Source of the DNA: Pseudevernia furfuracea
Lineage: Eukaryota > Ascomycota > Lecanoromycetes > Lecanorales > Parmeliaceae
Reading direction: 5' to 3'
DNA length: 64,000 bases
Assembly (NCBI GenBank): GCA_022315425.1
Contig: JAIUPT010000021.1
Location: 1,116,001-1,180,000 of the forward strand
The notes under the pieces are model-generated. The model ran no database searches and was not told where the DNA came from. It saw only the letters and a list, made by a program, of their open reading frames with translations. Positions within the stretch are counted from its first letter, which is position 1; each line of letters starts with the position of its first letter. Below, one piece after another: positions 1 through 11,560 of the stretch. Position numbers and translations under genes: made by a program.

Positions 1-793
1 GGCTATAGAACGCGTCCTGGTCTTCCCCGGTCTTCGAAATCATGCTATGAGCAGCAGCGCTATCTGAGGGTTTCTTTCTCAAAGCCATCGAGCCTTTGCG
101 GTGACGTAGCGGTGGCGAAGGATGTAGAAGGTCGGAAACCCCGTGCTCTAAAAGAGGTTCAGGATGCGGTGCCGGAGCTCGAGACAAGTTGTGTTGCAAA
201 GCTGTGGGTGCTGTGTGACTTGCCTCAGCAGAATCTGCGGATTGGTGTGAGCTGCCAGAGCTGCCAGATTTGTTCCGTTTCTTGAAACAGTTCAACTTAC
301 TTTTTTGAGTTTGAGCAAGGTTGTCTACCAACTCCACACGATGGTGCGTATATGCAGTGGTTTGTGTGATTTGCTCAGGGTGGTTTGTTGACAGATAAAC
401 TAACAAGTGAACCTTCAGCCTTGATTCTCTCGGCAAACGGAAACACCAACACTTCTTTCGGCGAGGGAAACATCAATTCAAAGGACAATACTGCATACCT
501 TGGTCACTGTCTTGACAGGTCTTAGCTTTCTGTATCTTCAAAGGTCGGATCTCCTCATAGTCATCGTCGGTATCAATTTCGTCGTCTGCATCTTCGGCGG
601 CATCATAATACACGTGTTCATACTCTGGATCCATAAGACCTTGATTGTCACTGTCTTGGAAGAACTTTGCATCTGCTTTCTTCTCTGCTTTGTCTCGGTC
701 AAGGTTGTGCTTTTCTAGCTTTGAAGCAAAGTCTTGCTTTTCGAGCCACGAGAGCTTCCCAGTGGCCTCCTTCTCTGCCATGTCTGCTTCCAT
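1..793 (-). CDS. Unknown acidic/serine-rich protein, partial (runs off left edge)
   Basis: I do not recognise this gene. Exon 1 is 793-499 from an ATG. A consensus donor (GTATGC) opens an intron 498-400 that ends in TTAG, and exon 2 (399-1) stays open to the window edge in the phase left by exon 1, so the protein continues outside. The first 98 residues are charged, with Lys/Glu-rich helix-forming sequence and then a strongly acidic block (around residues 60-80, including DDEIDTDDDYEE). Exon 2 encodes a Ser/His/Pro-rich, basic, probably disordered region. No enzyme motif or membrane segment is visible. It is divergent from the coiled-coil gene at 1443. Acidic plus basic low-complexity blocks hint at a nuclear protein, but that is inference only. 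Confidence 0.6.
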
Positions 794-1442
794 AAAGGTG
801 ACTTTTCGTGCTTAGTATAAATTTTCACTGCAAGAGAATTAGCCTCCTGTCTTCTCAAATGTCTTTTCACCTCATAAACCGTCTAAAGTGAGTTCCCGTC
901 GGACACTCAAGGGCTCGGCATACCTTGTCAAAGGTCTATCGTCTAACACTGTGAGTAGCTAGGGAAATGGAGAGTAAGTTGAGCTATGTGAAAAGCAAGT
1001 TATGTCGAGTGGTTCATGGCAAACCTACTTTACATTGGTAGTGTTTGTGATGTTTGGAACAAAGCTAGACGAAGTCTGCGGACATAACGGTTTTAAGCCA
1101 GTAATGTTTACCCACAGTATTCAGTGCTTCTACAAAAGACTCTCTTCAAGTGTTGGAATCATGGAGAAGGATTCTACAACCTGATGCTTTGCAGCAGAGT
1201 CTACAGCAACCAGATTCATTAGTGTTGTATCCTAGCCAAACACGAGCACCCTATTCAGGATCAGCTGGCCAGCCATCGTCAAGAAGAGTTACGAAGCCAG
1301 AATATCTGGGCCTCTGAAATCTGAAGCCTCAAGAACATCAAAATCCTCAAGTATCTCCATATAACCAGACCTCTTAGTGTTGAAGGGCTTGTTCTAATGC
1401 TTTGAAGCCTAAACACCTCTCCTTGATATTCACACTGAAACG
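794..1442. other. Divergent intergenic region
   Basis: This 649-base spacer lies between the left-edge gene (-) and the coiled-coil gene (+), so it must hold both promoters. I see no clear TATA box, repeat or RNA gene in it. Confidence 0.5.
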
Positions 1443-2009
1443 ATGTCTCTCTTCTTTCCCACAATCGAAACCATCTCCACCATACCAGATGAAGAGCTCT
1501 CTTCGGTCGACCAGATCGACATTTCGGCCTTACAGCAAGCTCTGTCTAAAAAGCCGACGTACAAAGCCTACAAGGCTCTCCTCGTTCACCGCCGTACTCT
1601 ACAATGCTTGAAGATGAATGTGGACCTCATGGTCGAGGTAGCTGATGATGCGCTCTATAAGGCCTTGGAGAACCGCAACAAGGCTGAGCAAGCCCTTGCG
1701 AACGCCTGCAACTCTACTATGTCTCTGTACCCCGCCACGTGTTTGCCCCTTTCTGGCAAAGCGCTCCAAACAATCATCGAGCTGCAGACGGTTTATTACG
1801 ATGAGAAAGTAGGCGTTCTTGTGGAGTGCGATTTCGAGCAGCAGCGTGCGCAGAGAGTCCTTGATGATGTGAACAAGAGGGTGAAGAAGATGGAGCAAGC
1901 TTTGGTGAAGAAGTTTGGCATCCATACTATTGACGATGAGGGCAATCCGCTGTACATGCAGAACGTGGAGCGAGTCATTGATGTCATGGCATCGATTCCG
2001 AAGAACTAG
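1443..2009 (+). CDS. Hypothetical coiled-coil protein, 188 aa
   Basis: This is an uninterrupted frame from ATG to TAG with no need for introns. The protein is mostly predicted helix. An N-terminal stretch is rich in Ser/Asp/Glu, then heptad-like helices occupy about residues 55-100 and 115-165, rich in Glu, Lys, Gln and Leu (for example RVLDDVNKRVKKMEQALVKK). The last 25 residues are compact and end in SIPKN. There is no signal peptide, membrane segment or recognisable catalytic motif. I do not recognise the family. Length and composition fit a small cytoplasmic adaptor or structural protein, but no function should be assigned. The evidence for coding is the long frame and sensible composition only. 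Confidence 0.6.
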   Translation: MSLFFPTIETISTIPDEELSSVDQIDISALQQALSKKPTYKAYKALLVHRRTLQCLKMNVDLMVEVADDALYKALENRNKAEQALANACNSTMSLYPATCLPLSGKALQTIIELQTVYYDEKVGVLVECDFEQQRAQRVLDDVNKRVKKMEQALVKKFGIHTIDDEGNPLYMQNVERVIDVMASIPKN

Positions 2010-5000
2010 GACTTAAGGAAATGCTAGGCAGATGATCCGTTCTATAGCAGGTGGTTCATTGATGTAGCCCTTGCAGCGCAACTCTAAAAATTGGGAACGC
2101 GACGTTGAAGAGGGTATGGACTAAGTGCTACAAGCTGGAAAGGCGGCAATCAGTCAATTGAATGCGCTTTCTGAAAGCTTCCCAATGTCTTTCAACCACG
2201 TGATGTGCAGATTATTAACGACAACGAGTGGATAGATTTTGTGTTCAGAGGGCCAAACTACAGTTTATCTATTATGCCTTGCCAATTTTGCAAGCTACAA
2301 ACATTCGAAACGCCTGCTGTGAGATGTAGGGGGGTGCCTCACTGTATCCTAGAGACCAGGGCTACGAAGTGGATACGGGTTCTATACAAGATACGAATCC
2401 GCTTCCCAGTGTAGTATTGGAATTAAAGAACGAGGCTACAAGCTGAGAGGAAATGGTCGCACAGAGCGTGGTTTCACTCCAACGTATCAAAAATTCTAGG
2501 GCTGTAGGCTAAGGAGGAGCTGTTGCGGACTGTATGTAGCTACTTCATATGTTTCCTGTAGGTTGGTATTTCAAACCGAGACGCGTTCATGATGAAATCT
2601 CTACACCCACTCGAGCTATAGGTCTAGTTGTCTTTGATGACTAGACTTGCAGAAAATATGAGTCTGGAAAGTCTAGAATTTGCGCGTTGAATGAGCGGTG
2701 CTATCTCCTCTCTACCATCTCTTGCTATGTTGAAAAGCAAGAACGTCAGCCTGCCACTGGTCGCAAGGCTATCATACAGCCTGTCTCGCAAGTTCCTGAT
2801 AACTTGCGAGAGCTGGGGGGAACACACAACGAAGGATTTTGCCCACAGGCTACACGCTAGGGGAGCGGAGCCTCCATGACTTCTCCGTTCTTGTTGTCTC
2901 ATATTACAGAGCCAAAATACCTACCTGCTTGTGAGGGATAAGCCAGCCTGTCCGTCGTATGCACCATTACAGCTTGCAAGACGCATCCCTCGATATTCTT
3001 TCCAGCTAGTGATGAGTGTTTTTGTCTGCACAAGCCAGTCGGTCACCGAAGAACGAGTCATATGATCTTTATGGAATCCTCTTGCAAGTCTTTAAAAATG
3101 TTCTCGCACGAGCTCGGACCATGTTCCCTGAGCTCCAATCCTATCCAGGGACCCTGGAGCTTATGTTGCAAGTCAAATCCAATCACTGTCTTGATCTTCA
3201 ATAGCAAATGAGAGGGAAGATTGAACCGTCTATCATTTCCCTTTTCGAGACATGCAGGCGCTTACTCCACCTGCATGGTAGATCTCCCCTTGCTGTGAGG
3301 TACCATGTTACTTCGAGCTTGGGAAGTCACAAGTACCCTTCCCAAGACAGTGACTTTGGCACGGTAAGTACCGTTCTTCTTCAAGACCTTTTGCAGGGAC
3401 ACTTCGCTCTTGCCGAGACACGCTCCTTGAAAGCAATTGCCGCGTGTCTTTGGAGCTGGATTGGGAACAAGTCAACGTGACATTCATGGCTGATCAACCT
3501 GGACCGAGTATTCGTCGAAATCCGAGATGCCAGGTTGTGACTCCCGAGGTTCTCCCATGCACGTCATGGTAACTGAAATCGAAAAATGGGTAATTTGAAA
3601 ATGGATAATGGAAAATGGAAAATGGAAACCATTCCATTGCCAATAAAGTGCCAAATGAGGCTCCTCGTAGCTCCACAGTCACGATTAAGAATTCGCATTT
3701 GCCCAAAAGCGCATACAGGAAGTCTATCATGCAGGGAAACGCCGAGGAAACGTCGAGCCGAAAAGGTATGTTCAAATGGAGCTGCCGATGCTGGAAGAGA
3801 AAAGCTGAAACAGATGCCTCTATTATTGTTTATCTCAAAAGGTTCAAATGCATCAAGTTTGAACACTCTACTCTAGGCGAAAGTCGTATGAAAGTAGCTA
3901 CCGTAGAAAGAAGTAGAAAGAAGTAGAAAGAAAGATGTGAGGTGTATAAGCTTCATGCTTTCAAACTTCATCTTGACATCCATGATCCCGGGCTGTCAGG
4001 AAATCATATTATCATATAGCCTATAGGATAGCTAGTAATAAATGGTTAGCTAAGGTACCTTTGGGTGCCGTTGACTCTAGAGTAGAAGTATATTATTGTA
4101 GGCTTGTAGCGAGTACATTTTAGGTACCGCGGAAAGTGGGATGTACTCGTACTAGTATCTTAGGCGGCCTCTTAGGTACCTTACATGTACCTTTAGGTCG
4201 GGAACTGGCCCCTGGGAACAGAAGAGGAAGCCGCTATCTCTTATCTCCAACAAACCACAGTGGTAACAGCCCAAAATCAAGATTTTGGCCTTCTTCTTTT
4301 GATTACTCCGTACTCCGTACAGTCATCACAATAATGTCCGAGAGTACTCACTGCTCAGTGACGCGCTTACCAATTAAGTTATGAACGGACAAGTCACAAT
4401 TGTAGGGGGCTCGGGGGGCACGGAAACATCTCTACCCTCAGTCCAGTCCCGGGAGAATCGCTAGAGAAGGAATCCCAGCAGCCAACACGCCCTATCAATA
4501 CCTTATCCTTATCCCGCGCCAACAGCACCAGCCATACTTTAAGTAAGTCGCTGCCGTCCTTGTCAACGGTGTTGACACACGACGGCCAACTCTATTTCGA
4601 CTACTCGTATGGCGTACGGACTACGGAGCCATTAAGCACCTCAAATTACCTTGAGACACGACACGTGGACAAGCCCAAAAACGCCCGAGGAGTAGACACG
4701 AATGGTCAAGGGGCGCGACGAGACACGATGATGTATGAAGGTTATGGATATGCCCGATTACCTAGTCTCTTACCGTATATCGACATCGATGGCTTGCTTC
4801 TTCAAGCAAGATCCTCGACTTGTGATCGACCTGCGGCGTGCTGACTGCTGACTGCGGAATCCCTGCATACGTGCGTAGGATCGGGCTAAAAACAAAACAT
4901 CTTGAGCTCCAACCGTTAATCCTGTCACAGCCCGGATTCACTACAAAGCTTGACATCTTCGTCAAATATGCGCCTTGCCTTCTAAATTCTAATTAACCCA

Positions 5001-5172
5001 AACAGGGCGCTACCCTCGTGCATAAACCAATTGGCTCTTTTACGGCTTATCATGCTAGAAATATGCATGTTCTTCAACAGTCCTCGAATAAATCTTGTCA
5101 AAACATGCTCGACGCCTCATCTGCTTTCACCGTAACGCGGCCTGCAGCAGGAATGGTCTCATTTGGCCGACT
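2010..5172. other. Gene-poor 3.2-kb stretch
   Basis: No convincing gene was found on either strand; open frames are short with no family resemblance. It contains simple repeats (AATGGAAA-type units near 3595-3630; GTAGAAAGAA units at about 3904-3934) and several copies of GGTACCTT-like words between 4050 and 4200. The last few hundred bases must include the promoter of the pseudokinase gene. Confidence 0.5.
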
Positions 5173-7416
5173 ATGACTGCTTGGTGGTCCAATGAGAGGA
5201 TCAGCACCACTGTCAACGCGGCATACATCGAGCGGGAGTTGGAATCGAAGCATTTGGTGGACAAAGTTCATCGGGTGCTTGCATTTGGAGATGGCTTAAC
5301 AGACGACACCTATCTTGATTGGATCCTCGAGAGAAGCCCGCGCTTCTTCCTCATTCTCAACGAAATCGGCGTACCGGAGAAGATCTTCGAGATCATCGAC
5401 AAATCCTTCGCCGATGACGACCTCCCTCTGTCACAGGATACTCTGTGGGACCTCAACCTCTTCGGCGGCAGGTCCGAGACATTGGACAAGAAGTTCCACC
5501 GCGAACAATTCAACTTCCTCATACAAGAGCTTGAGCCTGGGGGGCATGTCGAATATGGGGACTGGGAGGTCGTCCCGGTGGAACCATTTGTAAAAAGGCC
5601 AGGCATTGCAAAAACCAATGACAAGGTTTACGTACATGGAAACCTCTACACTAGGAAGAAAATCACCGTCTTCGACGACGACAGCATCGATGAAGTGCAG
5701 TTCATCATGCACCTCAAATCCCTTTCAACCCTCCGCCACCCTCATCTTGTATCGATTTGGTCAACTTACTCGCAGGAAAACTGCATTTACATACTGCTCT
5801 CTCCTGCTACCGAGACCACCCTGAAATCCTTCCTCGAAGAACAGCCTAAGGCTTTCAAGAGCCTTGAGAAAGCGGACCGCCGGGAGATATTATTGACCTG
5901 GACCCACTGCCTTGCTGCAGCCTTAGCGTATCTCCACGACAGAGGCTTCACCCACCAGACAGTCCGCCCTGGTACTATCACGGTCGATCACAACAACAAA
6001 ATCTACCTCGGCGATTACAGCGCCCTCAAAAACCTCGCCGCCGACGAATCTCCCAATTCCTACAACGGCGATATGTACGATCACGCGGCACCCGAGAACT
6101 GGTTGCGCAAACCCCGCCTTCACGAAGTAGCGGCACTCAAGACCATTCTTCCAGGCGGTGGCCGTACCTCCAGAAGAATTCCAAAGGCACCCACCGCCGA
6201 GAGACAGATATCGCTCCCTCTCCCATCCACGCCAGTCAACACTACCCGCACCAACTCGAAAAGCGGCTCCTCAGATTCCTCAACCAATGCCTCTCGACCA
6301 CGAAATGCGCTCATCACAACTTTCGCTCCTACTGAGCGACGCACCTCCACCTCTTCTTCAACTAATTCCCGCAACAGCAAGCCTGAGGCGGCAGATGTCT
6401 TCTCCCTCACCACAGTCCTCATAACCCTCCTCTCGATGATCCTCCAACATACACCTAAAACCTTCGCCTCCCACCGATCCCGCTTAAATCGTCAAGCTGG
6501 TCGCGGCAACGCTCCTCCCGACGCTTCATTCCATAAGAATCTCAATCAAGTAGAAAAGTGGCTTGACATGTTAGCTAAAGAGGCGGGACAACGAGAGAAG
6601 AAAGACATGAAGTTCTGGGGCACCGTTGTGGAAACAGTCCAGCTTTGCAGGCTGGGTGTCAAGAAAGAGGCAAAGGAACGGATAACGGCGAGAGAGCTAG
6701 GTTATAAGATTGGTGGTTGGGTTGAGTGGGGCCTAGGGAGGAAGCGCAGGTGCACTTGCGAGGTGGCAAGAGATACCGGTCTACAACCAAACACCCGCAG
6801 CAGTGGGGAATTTTCGAGTAAATACGCCTTGGACAAACCAAGCCCGGGACGTCGTCCTAGCAGGCCAGACTGGCTGCCTGCGAGCGAGCTTAATGGTAGC
6901 TTTTCCGAAAAGTGGCCCCGAAGCGTGAACGCGGCTAAGCAGAGTACTGTATGGGGTTTGGGCGATCTGGCAACACTGCATGAGAACATGATGCGGCCCG
7001 CTAGTGTCATGACCTTTGATGATAGTACGGCTTGGAGATTTGGGCATGAGCCACAAGTGGGCAGAGACCGCAGACGATCTGCTAGCATAGTTTCCGGTAA
7101 GGGAAGCACGGTCTGGGGTTTGGGAGATGCGCAGCGCGAGGAGGACGATGATCGGCACACCATCGGGCGGAGGAATAGTGATGTTTCTGCGACAACTTCT
7201 TGTATAGCTATGGGAGAGGTGGAAGTGTTGGAGGGCTACGATATTAACGACGATGACGACGACAATGACGAGGATTATGAGAATGTCCTCGTATATGGGA
7301 AAGAGGACCGCTCAGAGCATTGGCCTCTACCACCTGAGACACCGGTGTTGGACCGTGGCAAGGCTAGGGAAATGGATGGGCATCGCGATTTACGGAGGAT
7401 AGGGGCTATAGGATAA
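5173..7416 (+). CDS. Protein-kinase-like protein, probable pseudokinase, 747 aa
   Basis: The chosen ATG (5173) is the first in this long frame; the frame itself opens upstream, so a 5' exon cannot be excluded. Residues 1-140 form a conserved fungal N-terminal region (GDGLTDDTYLDWILERSPRF). A kinase fold follows: a glycine-poor first strand and putative VAIK lysine near 162-163, an alphaC helix region with LRHPHLV (187-193), and the catalytic-loop position at 261-268, which reads HQTVRPGT instead of HRDxKPxN. The DFG position reads GDYS (280-283), followed by an APENW (306-310) activation-segment end. A Ser/Thr/Pro-rich insert (about 315-395) precedes the alphaF helix (DVFSLTTVLITLL). The catalytic aspartate and metal-binding asparagine are both replaced, so activity is unlikely. 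The tail carries three WGLGD-like repeats and an acidic run. Role unknown; a scaffold or allosteric function is inferred. Confidence 0.8.
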   Translation: MTAWWSNERISTTVNAAYIERELESKHLVDKVHRVLAFGDGLTDDTYLDWILERSPRFFLILNEIGVPEKIFEIIDKSFADDDLPLSQDTLWDLNLFGGRSETLDKKFHREQFNFLIQELEPGGHVEYGDWEVVPVEPFVKRPGIAKTNDKVYVHGNLYTRKKITVFDDDSIDEVQFIMHLKSLSTLRHPHLVSIWSTYSQENCIYILLSPATETTLKSFLEEQPKAFKSLEKADRREILLTWTHCLAAALAYLHDRGFTHQTVRPGTITVDHNNKIYLGDYSALKNLAADESPNSYNGDMYDHAAPENWLRKPRLHEVAALKTILPGGGRTSRRIPKAPTAERQISLPLPSTPVNTTRTNSKSGSSDSSTNASRPRNALITTFAPTERRTSTSSSTNSRNSKPEAADVFSLTTVLITLLSMILQHTPKTFASHRSRLNRQAGRGNAPPDASFHKNLNQVEKWLDMLAKEAGQREKKDMKFWGTVVETVQLCRLGVKKEAKERITARELGYKIGGWVEWGLGRKRRCTCEVARDTGLQPNTRSSGEFSSKYALDKPSPGRRPSRPDWLPASELNGSFSEKWPRSVNAAKQSTVWGLGDLATLHENMMRPASVMTFDDSTAWRFGHEPQVGRDRRRSASIVSGKGSTVWGLGDAQREEDDDRHTIGRRNSDVSATTSCIAMGEVEVLEGYDINDDDDDNDEDYENVLVYGKEDRSEHWPLPPETPVLDRGKAREMDGHRDLRRIGAIG

Positions 7417-7771
7417 AGGAATTGGGATAGATGAGTAGACACCCAGAATGCTGTCTTTGTATAACATGGGTAGATGCCATTTGTTGCTACGTACATTTCT
7501 TGTACATAGTTTACCAATGCTTTTCAACACTGACTACTTTCACCTCTCCTCTCGAGAAAGATGGTGTGAACTGATCTCTTGACAACGCTCAATCCTCCCT
7601 CACATCTTTCACTGGACTTCATCTCACGAGCTCAAGAACATGTAGCTCGTACGAGACCCTGGCGGCCCCTCGGCGCTATGCTCTTGCAACCATGGTGCGA
7701 ACCCGGTATTCCAGCAGGGTAACCTCCGGCTTTCCCCATGGCGAGAGTGCGAAAAGACAAAACCCAACTCG
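7417..7771. other. Convergent 3' intergenic region
   Basis: This spacer lies between the stop codons of the pseudokinase (+) and the coiled-coil gene (-). It is expected to hold both 3' UTRs; nothing else is visible. Confidence 0.5.
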
Positions 7772-8716
7772 CTACACCTCGTTCCGCGAAGCGCTACCCT
7801 CTGCTTCTGCCACCGAGTTCCTCCTCCCCCGGCCGCGGAAGCTCGTACTGCTCATCCGGCGAATGATCTTCCTGAATGGGTTCCGCCCCGTCGGTTGCGT
7901 CGTCGGGGAGGTGGGCGACGAGGAGGATACGGCTGACTGTTGAGAAGGAAGGACTTTGGGTCAGCTAGCAGACTGCAACTGGGGAAGACGGGGGGGGGGA
8001 GAATGCAAAGGGAAAAGATGAGAAAGAAAGAAAGAAAGGATTGAGGGCTTTATTCACCTGCTGCGGCAAGCTACCGCTCCGCTCGACACCTGCCAGCGAA
8101 GCGGAATCCTCGTCGTCCTCGTCGTCGCCGTCGACCATGTCCTGGCTGACCAGTGCCGAGGCTTCCACGCTGCTCTGCGTCCTCGACAGCGGCCTCCACG
8201 TCTTCGCCTTCCGCAGGCCTTTCTCCGCGCGCGCTTTTTGCTTCTTCTGCGCTTTGGCGTGCGCGCGCTTGAGTTCGAGGAGGTGTTCGACCTGGTGTGG
8301 ATACGTGTCCGCGTCAGCGCCTGCTTCAACAAAAGAACCCCCCTGACCCTAAGCAAGAAAGTAGATGGTAGCGTTTTTCCCCCCCTTCTTTCTGCTGGAG
8401 TAGGTAGGTAGGTGGGTAGGTAGGTTGCGGGACTCTTTGTGGTGTTTTGTGGGGTGTGGTGTGGGTTATACAAGAGTGTCTGTATGTACTATACGCCTTT
8501 TTTTTTTGTGCAAGCTTGTGTGTAAATAATCACCTCGCGGATCCAGAGTTCTTGTCTGTCACTCCACTTCTTCTGCGCTTGCTTGAGCTGATCTTGACAG
8601 TAGGTGAGGCGGGCTTCTTGGTCGGATGTCCAGGCTGTGCTGGGGGTTAGATTACCCGTTGAGTCAGTCGCCGTGATAGAGCGGGTGAGTGATGGTGACA
8701 CAGAAGGTGAGGCCAT
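7772..8716 (-). CDS. Hypothetical coiled-coil protein, 193 aa, three exons
   Basis: The spliced model is exon 1 8716-8534, exon 2 8291-8058 and exon 3 7936-7772, with all junctions in phase 0. The introns begin GTGATT and GTGAAT, which are weaker donors than usual. The first intron is long (242 nt) and holds a GGTA/GGTG microsatellite. Splicing joins a helix across exons 1-2 (WIRE then VEHLLELKRAHAKAQKK), forming a Lys/Glu/Ala coiled coil at about residues 35-90. A Ser-rich segment with an acidic run (DGDDEDDEDS) follows. Exon 3 is Ser/Thr/Pro-rich and basic (NPFRKIIRRMSSTSFRGRG), with possible phosphorylation sites. No known domain was recognised. Coding is supported by three exons in matching phase and coherent composition. 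Confidence 0.65.
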
Positions 8717-9297
8717 GCTGGATGCATGGACCGGGCTTGGCTTGGATGGTGAAGGCGGTGTGTGTGGGGGGTTAGTGGTGGGGTGGATGATGACAGCTGT
8801 TCAAGGGGATTTGGAAAAGTCGTTGTAGTTAACCAAAGGGCGGTATTGTGGTGGACGGTTGGTGTTGCGTAAAGGTGGTCGCGTGATCGGATTTGATTGA
8901 CTGTGGGGAAATTAGACTCGTCATCGCACAACGATGATGAGCTGCAGATGGGAATCAATCAAGGTTTGTCTTGATCATTGTGTTGATATGCAACACTTAA
9001 CCAAGATGGATGATGATACAAAACACGATTATATGGCGGAAATAGAAAGTCCTAGAAGAGGAAAGAAAGGGTCTTCCTTGATATACGAATGTTCGTCCGC
9101 TATCATTCGCCGCGCGAGCACACAATGACAGTGCCCCGACGCCAAATTGGGGTGAGATTCCCCGTGAATATCTTGCAAATTCCCATCGACCCCATTCGTT
9201 ACCGAAGCCGAAATGACATGCATGTACCCTCATTACCCAACGCCGCTTTATCCTACGGCCGAAATTTCCGTCTAAGAACATTACGCATTGGGCAAAA
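8717..9297. other. Intergenic region
   Basis: 580 bases between two minus-strand genes. It should contain the promoter of the coiled-coil gene and the 3' end of the upstream gene. Short frames on both strands have no support. Confidence 0.4.
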
Positions 9298-10377
9298 TTA
9301 TGAGCTCAGAGGCCGTGATAGAGGCAATGTGACAGCCGTCGAATGGAAGGTAGCGGCAATGTTGGGCGTCCGCCCCACGTTTGCGGTATCGGCAAGGAGA
9401 GTGGTCCAGCAGCCAAGGACAATCTTTTGCATCCAACTACTCTCCTCACTAACAAAGACCATTCGCTTGCCATCTGATCTGTAGGGTCCTAATTTGGGAA
9501 GCAGTACTGCAGCCCCCACGGAAGCCGAGATAGGAGCAACTTCGGGTTGCCGAACCGTCTTAGTGGCTTGCATGACTTCGAACTCGATGCACTGGCGTAC
9601 CATGTGGTGAATACCTTTTTCAAGATTCGATGCCCGAGGCTCAAGCTCTTTCCAAATGTTCGGTCCCCAGAATGGATCCTCGTCCAAAGCTGTTCGTAAG
9701 GAGGAAAGCCAGAAGTCAAAGACGGGAAGAGGATTCGGAACTTCATCGGGCGTTGAATCACTGACCTTCCGAAGCGATGATGCAAGCCGACATGCGGTGA
9801 CAATAATCCTTATAGTCGGCTCAGCCTCTAGGACATGGCTGACAACGCACGCTTTGGATTGGTCAGCAGGTGTAGATCTAACACTGCGTAGGGCAACACA
9901 CCTGGACAGCCTTGTGCGGAGCACCATTCCTCCTCTTCAGCGATGAAGATTTGTAGCCATGCGAACGCTCCACGAGCCTCCCCACGAAAGACCAACTCTA
10001 GGTCAAATATGTTCCGATCTCCTAGCATGGATATGGCTAGCTGAGTAGCGTAGCGGTGAATCTCGAGTAGAGGGAGGATCAAAGCGTAAGTGATATCGCG
10101 CTGCAAAAGCCATGCTTCTTCGTGTGCTTTGCTGGTTGGCTGGTGATGCACACAAAAACTAGAATGGGCAGGGTTAGCTTGCGGCTACGATTGGAAGGGC
10201 ATGAAAGTAGAGTACTGACCGGTCATCGTGTCGGCTTTTCAGGAAGCCACGAATGGCTTGAAAGGCTTTGCATGACAGTAGCCTTCCGGCGTCCTCGTGG
10301 TTCAGGGAAAAGGGTGGTGTTCGTGAGCTTTCTTCAGTGTGCGATAGAGGGAAGGTGAAAGATCGAGTGAGTGCCAT
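9298..10377 (-). CDS. Hypothetical protein, 314 aa, three exons
   Basis: I do not recognise the family. Exons are 10377-10220, 10158-9902 and 9827-9298. The first intron has a consensus donor (GTCAGT), a CTAAC branch site and a TCTAG acceptor. The second has donor GTGTGT, an internal CTGAC and acceptor CCTAG; phases close at both. The protein is largely helical: residues 70-135 are a hydrophobic/acidic helix bundle (DITYALILPLLEIHRYATQL) ending in an EEEEW patch, and residues 140-230 are again helical with a WGPNIWKELEPR motif. There is no signal peptide, and no membrane span or catalytic motif is evident. Composition resembles the all-helical regulatory region of fungal transcription regulators, but there is no zinc cluster, so no function is proposed. 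Confidence 0.6.
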
Positions 10378-11560
10378 CAGGACATGATAGATGTTGGCTC
10401 AACGGAGACATGTCCTTTTTATGAAATATGTATCGTATCGTAGTGTAGTGGTTCAATAAAGTCTGTTGGGGCTTTGGGCTAGAATCACCGAATTGGGTGG
10501 TGAATTGGTGGTTGACCCACTCGACCCCCACCACCAAGATCATGATCATTGATCATATGCACGACAAGGACGGTTGGAATGCCGGCGTCCTTCATTGCAT
10601 GTCCGTTGCATGATGCATATATCCAAGGATCCTACCAAAGCCGGTTGCAGCTGGCAAATCTTTGGATTGTGGATGGTAAGTAATGCCTAGATAGTAATAA
10701 TCGAAGCGGCCAGCTGGGATTGGATGATTTGATGGTGTGGGTGAAAGCGCAATCGCTTCAACGCTTGCCTGCTCAGAGTTGGCGCTAAGTGGCAAGGCGT
10801 CACCAGCGTGTAGGCTAGGCTTCATCTATCAATTCACCTGCCTGATGTAGATATGGTGGCGTGTAAAGAAAACAGATATGGAAGATATATAATAATATAC
10901 GGAGAGGGATACATAATAATACAACGAGGTTTGCTTGGTGCTGGTGGTCAACCACTCAACCTTACCTAAATGTTGAGGAGTTTGAGTAAAGGGGCCAAAG
11001 GATGAAGATACACAGATATCATTACCTAACCTACAAGGTGACGGTCTTAGGGCTAAGCCCCTGAAATCTACGATGAAAGTCTTTGATGTGCTGACCATCA
11101 GCTGGTGAAATTGCAATCCGACATTTCTCTTGAGCTCCTCGTACCTTTACATATATAGGCGGAATGATGATGACAGAGTCTCACTCGCTCGCTAATATAC
11201 ATGTACTAGTACCTTCTTTGATTCTATCTTGAAATAGTTCTTGAGAGAGTTACCACGCTTTGCTTGCTCTGGGCGATTATGCCTCAATCTTGCTCAATAA
11301 GTAGGGGCCAGGAGGGTGGTGAAAGAGTCCACTCTTGAAAAATGTTTCTTTAAAATCTTCCTCTCACCAATCTCAAGCCCCTCACACACAGTTCCACACT
11401 TTCTCCCAGTCCAGCAGTTGTTCACAGATCCTTTCACACGTACATTGCACAAGTACACTCTTTTTATTATTCCAATACGTGAACCAGGTGCGCATCTCTT
11501 CTTCCAGCTCAAAGGGCCCTTTGAATTCGAGGCACTCAATCTTGAAAGGCTGTCAGAAAA
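10378..11560. other. Intergenic region
   Basis: 1.2 kb between divergent genes (the 314-aa unknown on - and the membrane protein on +). A 77-codon minus-strand frame (10825-10592) starts with ATG but has no recognisable similarity and is not called. It is otherwise featureless, with CT-rich 5' leader sequence just before 11561. Confidence 0.4.

Noticed and set aside
8400..8426. GGTA/GGTG tandem array as a regulatory repeat
   Set aside because: Simple microsatellite within the first intron of a minus-strand gene; common in fungal genomes.
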